A DNA stretch of 64,000 bases from Pelagimonas sp. (GTDB lineage Bacteria > Pseudomonadota > Alphaproteobacteria > Rhodobacterales > Rhodobacteraceae): NCBI GenBank assembly GCA_025210345.1, contig JAOARX010000027.1, positions 1-64,000 on the forward strand, read 5' to 3'. Below are positions 36,854-45,975 of this stretch, one piece after another. Each line of letters opens with the position of its first letter. Position 1 is the stretch's first letter. The notes under the pieces were generated by a model. It had not been told where the DNA came from. It searched no databases and saw only the letters and a program-made list of their open reading frames with translations. The translations under genes were made by a program, and so were the position numbers.

Positions 36854-38176
36854 TTACTTTCGCCGTTTGGCCTGTTTCGCAGCTGCCAGCACGTCTTGCG
36901 CGCGCTGCCAGGCTGATGATCCCCGTGGCAGCCGATCGGCCGCCCGTTTCGCATGCAGTTCCGCATCCTTCAAGCGCCCCATAAGGGCATAGCGCTCGGC
37001 GGTGACAACCGATGCCATGCCGGGTTTGCCGGTCTTGGCATAGGCGACCGCCAGATCGCGCAGGACCCGCGCATCGGAAAAATCCCGACCGCGCGCGGTT
37101 TCGAGCGCTTTCAACGCGGCCTTGGGCTGGCCGGCAGCCAACAGCGCGCGCCCCAACCCGCCGTGGATCAGGGCATTGCGCGGAGCAAGCTTGGATGCGG
37201 TTTGATAGGTCTGAACAGCGCCGCGAAAGTCTCTGCTTTCCAACAATATTTGCCCTTTGAGATCGTAATAGAACGCATCCTTGGGGCGCAGGGCGATGGC
37301 CGCGTTGATGGCGCTGAGCGCTTTGCTTTTGTTCGATTGGCGGTGTTGTGCGACGGACTCGCGCATCAGGGCGATATCCTTGGATGTCTTGTCGCGCGTA
37401 ATCCGCCGCAGGGTCCATGATGGCGCGCGTTTAAACGCCGAGAGTTTCCCCCGCGCCCGGTCAAACCAATAGTTCGCCACCGGGTTCGGTTTGCCCGGTT
37501 TGGCGCTGGCAACCAGCGCTTTGAGGGTGCGCAGGCGGTCCCGGCTCAGCGGGTGCGTGCGCATATAGGGATCTTGCCGCCGGGCCGACAGGGCCTCTTG
37601 GCCGCGAAACAGCTCTTGCACCTCGACCGCACCTTGCGGATCAATCCCGGCCCGCTGCAAATAGCGCACTGACGAAATATCAGCTGCGGATTCTTCGGCG
37701 CGGGTATGTGAAAAGAACAACCGCAGTGCGGAGCTTTGCGCCCCGATGATCAAAGCCCCCGCGGCCTGGCCATTGCCCGAAGCCGCCCCGGCGGCGGCCG
37801 CCAGGATCGACCCCAGGCTTGCGGCGGTTCGGGCGCTGCGCATGTTGGCCCGACGGCGCGACAGGTGGCCGTTGGCGATATGCGCAGCCTCATGGGCGAT
37901 CACCGCCTGCAACGCTTCGGCGCTTTCCAACCGCATGATCAGCCCGGAATGCAAAAAGATATGCTGAGTATCCGCCACAAAGGCGTTTAGCGATGAATTG
38001 TCGATCACGATGATCTTGACCCGGCTTGAACTCAGCCCGGCGGCGCTCAGCACAGGCTTGGCCAATTGGGTCAGCGCATATTCCATATCCGCATCGCGCA
38101 GCAGCCGAACACTGGCTTGCGCCTGTGTCGCGACTAGCATCATAAAGGCCATTGCAAAGGCAATCAGGCGAGTCAT
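36854..38176 (-). CDS. M48 family periplasmic metalloprotease with TPR repeats (BepA-like)
   Basis: 440 aa from the ATG at 38176. A signal peptide (LIAFAMAFMMLVATQAQA) precedes the M48 domain with the zinc motif HEAAH in AVIAHEAAHIANGHL and ligand Glu in SHTRAEESAADISSVRYL. The C-terminal third has TPR-like repeats (PKDAFYYDLKGQILLESRDF; PRNALIHGGLGRALLAAGQP). This architecture matches BepA/YfgC, an outer-membrane protein quality-control protease. It lies upstream of the two thiol-disulfide genes and is divergent from the aminotransferase, 53 bp apart. Confidence 0.9.
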   Translation of the reverse strand: MTRLIAFAMAFMMLVATQAQASVRLLRDADMEYALTQLAKPVLSAAGLSSSRVKIIVIDNSSLNAFVADTQHIFLHSGLIMRLESAEALQAVIAHEAAHIANGHLSRRRANMRSARTAASLGSILAAAAGAASGNGQAAGALIIGAQSSALRLFFSHTRAEESAADISSVRYLQRAGIDPQGAVEVQELFRGQEALSARRQDPYMRTHPLSRDRLRTLKALVASAKPGKPNPVANYWFDRARGKLSAFKRAPSWTLRRITRDKTSKDIALMRESVAQHRQSNKSKALSAINAAIALRPKDAFYYDLKGQILLESRDFRGAVQTYQTASKLAPRNALIHGGLGRALLAAGQPKAALKALETARGRDFSDARVLRDLAVAYAKTGKPGMASVVTAERYALMGRLKDAELHAKRAADRLPRGSSAWQRAQDVLAAAKQAKRRK

Positions 38177-38229
38177 CAAAGCCCCCTAAGGCTGGGTCTT
38201 GGTCTGAGTGTTACAGTAGAGAGGCTCAT

Positions 38230-39384
38230 ATGCGAAATTCAAGGCGTGGCGACGTTGATCCCTTTATCGTGATGGATGTGATGGAAAAAGCGCGGCAGGC
38301 CGAGGCTGATGGGCGCCATATCATCCATATGGAAGTGGGCCAGCCCAGCACACCCGCGCCCGCCGCGGCGCGTGCCGCTTTGGCGCGGGCGCTTGAACAG
38401 GATTCGCTGGGATATACCGTGGCGCTGGGTCTGCCCGCGCTGCGGGAAAAAATCGCCGCACTCTATGGAGAGTGGTACAATGTTGATCTTGATCCCGCGC
38501 GAGTCGTGGTCACGCCGGGGTCATCGGGGGGATTTCTGTTGGCGTTTTCGGCGCTGTTTGATCAGGGGGATCGCGTGGCCCTGGGGGCACCGGGCTATCC
38601 GTCTTATCGTCAAATCCTGCGCGCCCTCAGCCTTGAAACGGTCGAGATTGAAACCTCGGCGGAAAATCGCCTTCAACTGGTGCCTTCGGATCTGGATGGG
38701 GTCGAATTTGACGGTCTGATGGTGGCCTCTCCGTCGAATCCCAGTGGCACGATGCTGGATGAGCCCGCGTTGCGCGCGCTGATTGAGGCCACACAGGACA
38801 AGGGGGCCGCGTTCCTGTCGGATGAGATTTATCACGGGATCGAATATGACAAGAAGGCGGTGACTGCGCTGCAAATCAGCGATGATGTCTGTGTGATCAA
38901 CTCGTTCTCCAAGTATTTTTCCATGACAGGCTGGAGGGCCGGGTGGCTGGTGCTGCCCGAGGCGAATTTGCGTCAGGTTGAGAGACTGGCGCAGAACATG
39001 TTCATCTGTGCGCCGCATGCGTCCCAGGTGGCCGCACTTGCTGCACTGGATTGCCGCGAAGAGCTGGACGCCAATCTTCAGGTCTATACCCGCAACCGGG
39101 CCCTGATGGTGGACACCCTGCCCAAGATCGGCTTTGACCGGATCGCGCCGCCGGACGGGGCGTTTTATATCTACGCGGATGTCAGCGCCCTGACCACGGA
39201 CAGCGTGGCTTTTGCCACTGAAATCCTTGAGCAGGCCGGGGTGGCGGTGACGCCGGGTCTCGACTTTGACAAAGGCCGCGGGGCCGGAACGCTGCGCTTT
39301 TCCTATGCGCGCCAGACCTCGGATATCGAAGAGGGGCTGGTGCGGTTGGGGCAGTTCATGCGCGACAAAGGGCATATTGAGTAG
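38230..39384 (+). CDS. PLP-dependent aminotransferase, class I/II
   Basis: 384 aa from the ATG at 38230; a longer frame upstream overlaps the divergent promoter region. Fold-type I features are HMEVGQPSTPAPAAARAALA, SLGYTVALGLPALREKIA, the substrate loop ASPSNPSGTML, the PLP Asp/Tyr in LSDEIYHGIEYD, and the PLP lysine in NSFSKYFSMTGWRAGW. It resembles aspartate/aromatic-type aminotransferases; the exact amino donor cannot be told. Cytosolic. It is followed after 102 bp by the amidase gene. Confidence 0.9.
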   Translation: MRNSRRGDVDPFIVMDVMEKARQAEADGRHIIHMEVGQPSTPAPAAARAALARALEQDSLGYTVALGLPALREKIAALYGEWYNVDLDPARVVVTPGSSGGFLLAFSALFDQGDRVALGAPGYPSYRQILRALSLETVEIETSAENRLQLVPSDLDGVEFDGLMVASPSNPSGTMLDEPALRALIEATQDKGAAFLSDEIYHGIEYDKKAVTALQISDDVCVINSFSKYFSMTGWRAGWLVLPEANLRQVERLAQNMFICAPHASQVAALAALDCREELDANLQVYTRNRALMVDTLPKIGFDRIAPPDGAFYIYADVSALTTDSVAFATEILEQAGVAVTPGLDFDKGRGAGTLRFSYARQTSDIEEGLVRLGQFMRDKGHIE

Positions 39385-39486
39385 AAAACCGCCGAAAACC
39401 GGTCTGGTTGATGCAACAATCGGGCAGCTCTGATAGGCTGCCCCCAAAGCAAAATCATGAGGCAAAACAAAAGCAGGACGCCCACC

Positions 39487-40710
39487 ATGAGCACAATAAG
39501 AACCGGGGTTGCCGTGCTTGGCCTGGCCCTGTTGGGGGCAACGCCGATGGTTGCCCAGCAGGAGGGATCGGCGCTGTCACATTATCAGGGGGGCGGGTTT
39601 TCGGATCGGTTCTTGGGCGGTGTTGACCTGTCTCTTGACCTGTCCCAGCCGGTGCCCTGGAGGGTCTTTACCCTTAGCGATCCCATGCGACTGGTTGTTG
39701 ATTTCCGCGAGGTGGATTGGACCCGCGCGCAGGCGTCACAGCTGGATCAAAGCGATCACATCGCCAGTCTGCGCATGGGTCCGTTTCAACCGGGCTGGTC
39801 GCGCTTGGTGGCCGAGCTTTCAACCCCATTGATCGTGGATCAGGCCGAGCTGAAAACCGCCTCGGACGGGGGGGGCGCGCAGCTGCGTCTGGCCCTTGCA
39901 AAAGCCGACCGGGATGAGTTCGACAAGCACACCGGCGAACCCAAACTTCCGGGTTGGGCCCTGGCCGACCCCCGCGACATCAAACCCATTGTCCGCGATC
40001 CCCAGGCTCCCATGGTGATCATTTTGGACCCCGGGCATGGCGGGATTGATCCGGGGGCCGAACGCAATGGGATCAACGAAGCGGATTTGATGCTGCGCTT
40101 TGCCTTTGAATTGCAGGACGTTCTGCGCCGGACCGGGCGCTACAAGGTGATGATGACGCGCACCGAAGATGTGTTTGTCTCGCTTGAGGCGCGGGTGGCC
40201 AAGGCGCGCGAAGCCGGGGCAGGGCTGTTTATCTCACTGCATGCGGATGCGCTGAAACAGGGCAAGGCCCATGGGGCCACGGTCTATACCCTGTCAGAAC
40301 AGGCCTCAGACGCCGCTTCGGCGGCCCTGGCCGAACGGCACAACCGCGATGATCTTTTGGCGGGGCTTGATCTGTCCGGCAAGGATGACCGCGTGGCGCA
40401 GGTCTTGCTAGATCTTGCCCGGCAGGAAAACACCCCCCGCTCGCGCGCTTTGGCACGTCATGTGGTGGGCGGCATCAAGAACGCCCTGGGGCATGTGCAC
40501 AAACGTCCATTGCAAGAGGCGGGATTTTCGGTGCTCAAGGCGGCGGATATCCCTTCGATCCTGATCGAAGTCGGGTTTTTGTCGACCAAAGAGGACTTGG
40601 TCAATCTGCAAGACCCGGTTTGGCGCGCGGGCATGGCGGCGGGCATTCGCGATGGCATTGCCGAGTGGGAAATCGAAGACAAGGCCCTGTCCCGCCTGCG
40701 CCGTCAATGA
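39487..40710 (+). CDS. N-acetylmuramoyl-L-alanine amidase (AmiC type)
   Basis: 407 aa from the ATG at 39487, which gives a clean signal peptide (TGVAVLGLALLGATPMVAQ). An AMIN-like N-terminal domain (about 40-130) precedes Amidase_3 (about 175-395). Zinc ligands and catalytic Glu lie in IILDPGHGGIDPGAERNGINEADL, FISLHADA, and SILIEVGFLS. It cuts the stem peptide from MurNAc during cell separation. It is 125 bp upstream of mrcA, forming a wall-synthesis pair common in this order. Confidence 0.93.
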   Translation: MSTIRTGVAVLGLALLGATPMVAQQEGSALSHYQGGGFSDRFLGGVDLSLDLSQPVPWRVFTLSDPMRLVVDFREVDWTRAQASQLDQSDHIASLRMGPFQPGWSRLVAELSTPLIVDQAELKTASDGGGAQLRLALAKADRDEFDKHTGEPKLPGWALADPRDIKPIVRDPQAPMVIILDPGHGGIDPGAERNGINEADLMLRFAFELQDVLRRTGRYKVMMTRTEDVFVSLEARVAKAREAGAGLFISLHADALKQGKAHGATVYTLSEQASDAASAALAERHNRDDLLAGLDLSGKDDRVAQVLLDLARQENTPRSRALARHVVGGIKNALGHVHKRPLQEAGFSVLKAADIPSILIEVGFLSTKEDLVNLQDPVWRAGMAAGIRDGIAEWEIEDKALSRLRRQ

Positions 40711-40835
40711 CCGCAGGGGGCCCCGGGTTCGGCAATTCCCCGCAGGCCCGCCCCACAACGTGTTTTGACCCCGGGCCACAACCCGTATAGTGAAGCCAAA
40801 GGCAGCCAGAGCCCAAGTATCAAGAGGACGCCCGC

Positions 40836-43355
40836 GTGACGCGATTCATATTTTCCTTTTTCGGAGCCATCTTTGCGGTTGCGACCATGGGCTTGATGAT
40901 GATTGCGCTGACCATCGGCGCGGTCTTTTGGGTCTATGGGCGGGATCTGCCCAGCCATGAACATCTGGCACAATATACGCCTCCGACCATCAGCCGGATC
41001 TATTCGGCCGAAGGCCGCGTGATCGACGAATTCGCGCAAGAGCGCCGCCTGTTCACCCCGGCGGCGGAAATCCCCGATCTGGTGAAACACGCGTTTATCT
41101 CGGCTGAGGATAAGAATTTTTATTCCCACAAGGGCTATGATCCGCGCGGGATTGTCTCGGCCGCGATCGACACGGCGCGCGGCAACACCCGTGGCGCATC
41201 GACCATCACACAGCAGGTGATGAAGAACTTTCTGTTGTCCGGTGACCGCCGGGCCGAACGCAAGATCAAAGAGATCATCCTGGCCTCGCGCGTGGAAAAC
41301 GCCCTGTCCAAGGAAAAGATCCTTGAGCTGTATCTGAACGAGATTTTTCTGGGGCAAAATTCCTATGGGGTGACCGCCGCTGCGCAGGTCTATCTGAACA
41401 AGACCCTGTCCGAGTTGCAGCCCCACGAAGCGGCCTTTCTGGCCTCGCTGCCCAAGGCGCCCTCGGATTTTCATCCGGTGCGCCGCAAAGAGCGTGTGAC
41501 CGGGCGCCGGAATTTTGTTCTCAAAGAGATGTTCGAAAACGGCTATATTTCAGAAGAGCTGTATCTGAGCGAACGCGAAAAACCCCTGGCCTCGGTGCAA
41601 AACGGCGATTACGAACCCTATCGCCGCTCGCTGCCACCGCGCGATTACTTCACCGACGAAATCCGCCGCCAGCTGAGCCGCGACTTTGGTGAAGAGCAAT
41701 TCTTCTCCGGGGGGTATTCGGTCCGGGCGACGCTGGATCCCGAAATGCAGGTCGAAGCGGCGCATGCCTTGCAAAAAGCGCTTGAAAACTATGACCGCGG
41801 GTTGGGTCAATGGCGCGGCACCGGCGAGACAATCGCGCCCGAGGCCCTTGATCGCGAAGACAGATGGCGCGAGGCGCTGTTGAACACCCGCGTGGCGCGT
41901 GACGTGACGCTGATGTCGAAATGGCATCCCGCCGTGGTTCTTGAGGTCCGCGACCAAGAGCTGATCGTCGGCATCGAAGGGGTCGCACGCGATGATCCGC
42001 GCGGCTTTACCGTGCCGCGCAGCGATACATCCTGGTTCAAGGGCAGCCTGGTTGACAACTTCAAACGCGGTGATGTGGTGCATGTGCGCGAATACACCGA
42101 AGGTGGCAATTTTGCCCGTTGGAGCCTGCGCCAGACCCCGCGTGTGCAGGGGGGCTTTATGGCGATGGACGTCAACACCGGTCGGGTGATCGCCATGCAG
42201 GGGGGCTTTAGCTATCAGGCGTCGGTCTTTAACCGCGCAACCCAGGCCAAGCGTCAGCCGGGTTCCAGCTTCAAACCCTTTGTTTATGCGTCAGCGCTGG
42301 ACAGCGGCTATACCCCCGCGACCATCGTTGTGGATGCTCCGATCGAGATCAACACGCCGCAGGGCATCTGGCGACCCAAGAATGCGTCGAACAAGTTTTA
42401 CGGCCCGACGCCCCTGCGCACCGGGATCGAACAGTCGCGAAACCTGATGACCATCCGTCTGGCCCAAGAGGTCGGCATGGATATTGTCGGCGATTATGCC
42501 GAGCGCTTTGGGGTGTACAACAACATGGGCCGGGTTCTGGCGAACTCGCTGGGGGCGGATGAGACCACGCTTTACAAGATGGTCGCGGCCTATGCGATGT
42601 TCGCCAATGGCGGGGAACGTGTTGAACCCACCTTGGTGGACCGGGTTCAGGACCGCTATGGCAATACGATCTATTCCCATGATGCTGCCGAGGGAAACAA
42701 ACGGGTCTGTGTCGATTGTGATCAGCCCGATCTGGCCCCCGGACGCAGCCCGCGCATTGTCAACGAACGCGAACGGGTGATGAACGCCGTGACCGCCTAT
42801 CAGCTGACCTCGATGATGCAGGGGGTGGTGCAGCGCGGCACCGCACGCAAAACCGTCAAGCTGGGCGTGCCGACCGCCGGCAAAACCGGCACCACCAACG
42901 ACGCCAAGGACGTGTGGTTCGTGGGCTTTACCAGCAACATCGTTGCGGGCTGTTACATGGGCTATGACAACCCGCGCTCGCTTGGCCGTGGGGCCTCGGG
43001 CGGGGGGTTTTGCGGACCGGTCTTTACCCAGTTCATGCAAAAGGCGGTCCAGAAATATGGCGGCGGTGAGTTCAAGGCCCCCGAAGAGTGTTCGTTCATC
43101 AAAATCGACCGGTTTTCCGGCGCGCGCCTGAGCGACGGGGCATCCGGCGACAATGTTGTCTCAGAATGTTTCCGCGAGGGCGAAGAGACCATCTTTGGCA
43201 TCCAGTTTGACGGGGGCTTTGCCATCTCGGGCAGCTTTGATTTGATCAACCCGGGGCAGGGCTCGGCCAAAGAGGTGACAACCTCGACCGGCAAAAAGGC
43301 GGTTGTCGGGGAAAAAGCGGGCTTTGGCACGCTGAGCTCGGGTGGATTGTATTGA
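40836..43355 (+). CDS. mrcA: Penicillin-binding protein 1A
   Basis: 839 aa, starting at a GTG (40836) preceded by AAGAGGA. It is a bifunctional wall polymerase. An N-terminal membrane anchor (about 5-35) is followed by the GT51 transglycosylase with FISAEDKNFYSHKGYDP and GASTITQQVMKN, then an OB-like insert, then the transpeptidase with the active serine in QPGSSFKPFVYAS (about 477), SRN-type EQSRNLMT, and KTGTTNDAKD. The C-terminal tail ends with a Gly/Lys-rich stretch. It follows the amidase gene. Confidence 0.96.
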   Translation: MTRFIFSFFGAIFAVATMGLMMIALTIGAVFWVYGRDLPSHEHLAQYTPPTISRIYSAEGRVIDEFAQERRLFTPAAEIPDLVKHAFISAEDKNFYSHKGYDPRGIVSAAIDTARGNTRGASTITQQVMKNFLLSGDRRAERKIKEIILASRVENALSKEKILELYLNEIFLGQNSYGVTAAAQVYLNKTLSELQPHEAAFLASLPKAPSDFHPVRRKERVTGRRNFVLKEMFENGYISEELYLSEREKPLASVQNGDYEPYRRSLPPRDYFTDEIRRQLSRDFGEEQFFSGGYSVRATLDPEMQVEAAHALQKALENYDRGLGQWRGTGETIAPEALDREDRWREALLNTRVARDVTLMSKWHPAVVLEVRDQELIVGIEGVARDDPRGFTVPRSDTSWFKGSLVDNFKRGDVVHVREYTEGGNFARWSLRQTPRVQGGFMAMDVNTGRVIAMQGGFSYQASVFNRATQAKRQPGSSFKPFVYASALDSGYTPATIVVDAPIEINTPQGIWRPKNASNKFYGPTPLRTGIEQSRNLMTIRLAQEVGMDIVGDYAERFGVYNNMGRVLANSLGADETTLYKMVAAYAMFANGGERVEPTLVDRVQDRYGNTIYSHDAAEGNKRVCVDCDQPDLAPGRSPRIVNERERVMNAVTAYQLTSMMQGVVQRGTARKTVKLGVPTAGKTGTTNDAKDVWFVGFTSNIVAGCYMGYDNPRSLGRGASGGGFCGPVFTQFMQKAVQKYGGGEFKAPEECSFIKIDRFSGARLSDGASGDNVVSECFREGEETIFGIQFDGGFAISGSFDLINPGQGSAKEVTTSTGKKAVVGEKAGFGTLSSGGLY

Positions 43356-43362
43356 CCGGGTA

Positions 43363-43386
43363 GGGGCTTTGCCCCGCCCTGCGGGC
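43363..43386 (+). terminator. Two small GC-rich hairpins after mrcA
   Basis: GGGGC-TTT-GCCCC (43363-43375) and GCCC-TGC-GGGC (43376-43386) stand back to back 7 bp after the stop. No T-run follows directly, so terminator activity is uncertain. The intergenic repeat element starts 7 bp later. Confidence 0.4.
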
Positions 43387-43392
43387 TCCCCA

Positions 43393-43414
43393 GGATATTT
43401 TGCAAGAGATGAAG
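43393..43414 (+). repeat. Intergenic repeat element, copy B (mrcA-prfB gap)
   Basis: GGATATTT-N4-AGAGATGAAG, identical in its 18 fixed bases to the copy at 4800-4821 on the other strand. Confidence 0.6.
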
Positions 43415-43519
43415 CCAAAAGGGGCCGGGGAAATTCTCCGGTCCGTTCTGCGAAGGCTTGCCCGCATGGCATGCCCTTGCTATCACGCAGCACCTAAACC
43501 TACGTCACAGGATGCGACC

Positions 43520-44644
43520 ATGCGCGCTGAAGCCTTGAACAATGTTGAGAAAATCAAGAAGTCGGTTGAGCTTTTGGGCCAGCGTCTTGACACCGAGACC
43601 GCGCAGCATCGGCTTGAAGAGTTCAACGCCCGCGTCGAAGACCCCAACCTGTGGGACGATCCGGCGGCGGCGCAAAAACTGATGCGCGAGCGGCAGCAGC
43701 TTGTTGATGCGATGGAAACCTATTCGTCGATCAAGCAAGAGCTTGAGGATCAGGTCGAGCTGATCGAAATGGGTGAGATGGAAGACGACGCCGAGATCGT
43801 CGCCGAGGCCGAAGCCGCGCTGGATGCGCTGGTGGAAAAGGCCGCCAAGAAAGAGCTGGAAGCCCTGCTGGATGGCGAGACCGACGGCAATGACGCCTTT
43901 CTTGAAATCAAATCCGGTGCCGGTGGCACCGAGGCCTGCGATTGGGCCAGCATGCTGGCGCGCATGTATGTGCGTTGGGCGGAAAGCCGTGGCTTTGAGG
44001 TCGAGCTGCAAGAAGAGACCCCCGGCACCGAGGCGGGCATCAAATCCGTCACCTATCAGATCAAGGGTAAAAACGCCTATGGCTGGCTGAAATCGGAAAG
44101 CGGCACGCATCGTCTGGTGCGGATTTCGCCCTTTGGCAAAGGCACGCGCGAGACCTCTTTTGCCGGAGTGGGCGCCTATCCGGTGATCGACGACAATATC
44201 GAGATCGAGGTGAACCCCGCGGATATCCGCATCGACACCTATCGGTCTTCGGGGGCGGGCGGACAGCACGTGAACACCACGGATTCAGCCGTGCGCATCA
44301 CCCACCATCCCACCGGGATTGTCGTGACCAGCTCGGAAAAATCGCAACACCAGAACCGCGACATCGCGATGAAGGCGTTGAAATCGCGCCTCTATCAGCT
44401 GGAACTGGATCGCCGCAACGCCGAAGTCAACGCCCTGCACGAGGCCAAGGGCGACGCGGGCTGGGGCAACCAGATCCGGTCTTATGTGTTGCAGCCCTAT
44501 CAGATGGTCAAAGACCTGCGCACCAACCACGAAACCGCAGACACCGGCGGCGTGCTGGACGGGGATCTGGATCCGTTCATGGAGGCCACGCTGGCCATGC
44601 AGGTGGCGGGCAAGAGCCGCGCGGACGCCAACGCCGAGGATTGA
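43520..44644 (+). CDS. prfB: Peptide chain release factor 2, without programmed frameshift
   Basis: 374 aa from the ATG at 43520. RF2 recognises UGA and UAA stops. It shows the SPF-type recognition motif in RISPFGKGTRETSF and the catalytic GGQ in SGAGGQHVNTTDSAVRITH. In many bacteria prfB needs a +1 frameshift at CTT-TGA-C near codon 25. Here the same place reads in-frame CTT-GAC (43586-43591, Leu23-Asp24), so one continuous frame encodes the whole protein and no autoregulatory stop is present. Confidence 0.96.
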   Translation: MRAEALNNVEKIKKSVELLGQRLDTETAQHRLEEFNARVEDPNLWDDPAAAQKLMRERQQLVDAMETYSSIKQELEDQVELIEMGEMEDDAEIVAEAEAALDALVEKAAKKELEALLDGETDGNDAFLEIKSGAGGTEACDWASMLARMYVRWAESRGFEVELQEETPGTEAGIKSVTYQIKGKNAYGWLKSESGTHRLVRISPFGKGTRETSFAGVGAYPVIDDNIEIEVNPADIRIDTYRSSGAGGQHVNTTDSAVRITHHPTGIVVTSSEKSQHQNRDIAMKALKSRLYQLELDRRNAEVNALHEAKGDAGWGNQIRSYVLQPYQMVKDLRTNHETADTGGVLDGDLDPFMEATLAMQVAGKSRADANAED

Positions 44645-44933
44645 TGCCCCGGCGACTGGCCGTCGTCGCGTTTCATGAAAACGCCAATTCCCTTACGGGG
44701 GGCCATTTCCCGGTTCGGTGCGTAGCATTCCTGCCAGATCCGCAAGGGCGGTCTGGTCGCGAGGGGCATTGTTGGGGCGCCTGACCACACCTCGACCGAT
44801 TGACGCCCAGAGGATCAGCCCCAACCAAGTTCGATTAACCTTTGGGTTTGCTGGTTTTTTTCAATCAATACTTGCATGATTGCGAATGTATCGGTTTACT
44901 CGTCCCAGGAGTGCTGACTTGGGAGGGGAAAGC

Positions 44934-45752
44934 ATGCCCGATGTGCCTCAGCTTGGGGTTCCGGATTTGGGTCCGGTATCATTGAAAACATTTAAACTGG
45001 CCCTGTCGCGCGCCTGGTCCGACTATCGCCAGGCATCCGGTTTTGCCATCATATTTGCAGGGTTCTACGTCTTGGCAGGATGGTTCATGGGGTGGATCAC
45101 CTGGGTGACGGGACAAAGCTATTGGTTGGTGTTCGCAGCCATCGGGTTTCCGATGGTGGCGCCCTTTGCGGCTGTTGGTTTCTACGACATCAGCCGCCGG
45201 ATCGAGCAGGGGCGGGCGTTGGACTGGATGAAGATCTTTTCCGTCATCACATCGCAAAGCAAACGTCAGTTGCCGTCGATCTGTGCGGTGATCATCGTGG
45301 TTTTCCTGTTCTGGTTTTTTCTGGCGCATATGATCTTTGCGCTTTTTCTGGGACTGTCGACCATGACCAATGTCTCTAGCTCGCTGGACATCTATTTCAC
45401 CAGCAACGGCTTGACGATGCTGGCCTTTGGCACTGCGGTCGGGGCTGGGTTCTCGGCACTGCTCTATATGATTACGGTGCTGTCCTTGCCGCTGCTGCTG
45501 GATCGCGAAGTGGATTTTGTCACGGCGATGATCACCTCATTTCAATATGTGGCGGCGCATCCGGTGCCCATGTTCGGTTGGGCCGTGTTTATTGCCACCT
45601 TCACGCTGGTGTCGATGATCCCGCTGTTTTTGGGGCTGTTTATCAGCTTGCCGCTGCTTGGGCATGCCACTTGGCATCTCTATGACATCCTGGCCTATGG
45701 TCCCGAAGACGAAACAGACCCGCAAACCAGCGAAAAGGTCGTCGAGGTATAA
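44934..45752 (+). CDS. DUF2189 family integral membrane protein
   Basis: 272 aa from the ATG at 44934, chosen for GGGAGGGG upstream; the frame is open from 44880. Five or six hydrophobic segments are visible (GFAIIFAGFYVLAGWFMGW, YWLVFAAIGFPMVAPFAAVG, AVIIVVFLFWFFLAHMIFAL, MLAFGTAVGAGFSALLYMI, FGWAVFIATFTLVSMIP). GFYDISRRIEQGRALDW and GHATWHLYD are typical of DUF2189. Inner-membrane protein of unknown role. The 289-bp gap before it holds no gene that I can see. Confidence 0.85.
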   Translation: MPDVPQLGVPDLGPVSLKTFKLALSRAWSDYRQASGFAIIFAGFYVLAGWFMGWITWVTGQSYWLVFAAIGFPMVAPFAAVGFYDISRRIEQGRALDWMKIFSVITSQSKRQLPSICAVIIVVFLFWFFLAHMIFALFLGLSTMTNVSSSLDIYFTSNGLTMLAFGTAVGAGFSALLYMITVLSLPLLLDREVDFVTAMITSFQYVAAHPVPMFGWAVFIATFTLVSMIPLFLGLFISLPLLGHATWHLYDILAYGPEDETDPQTSEKVVEV

Positions 45753-45762
45753 AGCCAGCGGC

Positions 45763-45975
45763 CTAGGCCTCACGCCCGGCCTCTTTTAACCGCTGATGCA
45801 GGGGGGCGGCCCGTGGGTCGCCCAATTCCAGCGCAAAGACAAAGGCGTGCGTCAGGTAAAAATAGCGCGCGCGATCGTCGGATGTACTGTCCCCGGCTTC
45901 GGTATACAGCTCCACCAGCGCCGCGCGGTCGTCCCGCGCGTGCGCCTCAAGCAAACGGGCCTCAAGCGTGCTCAT
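45763..45975 (-). CDS. Small hypothetical protein coupled to the Rieske oxygenase
   Basis: 70 aa, helical and acidic (STLEARLLEAHARDDRAALV, RARYFYLTHAFVFALELGDP), resembling a TPR-like helical pair. It starts inside the end of the Rieske oxygenase gene (ATGA overlap at 45972-45975), so it is almost certainly translated with it. I know of no assigned function. It may be an accessory protein of the oxygenase. Confidence 0.7.
   Translation of the reverse strand: MSTLEARLLEAHARDDRAALVELYTEAGDSTSDDRARYFYLTHAFVFALELGDPRAAPLHQRLKEAGREA

Noticed and set aside
44645-44933. Possible tRNA or small RNA in the gap between prfB and the DUF2189 gene
   Set aside because: No cloverleaf, T-loop sequence or terminator-ended transcript could be recognised; only a weak GCGTTT/AAAACGC hairpin after prfB is present.
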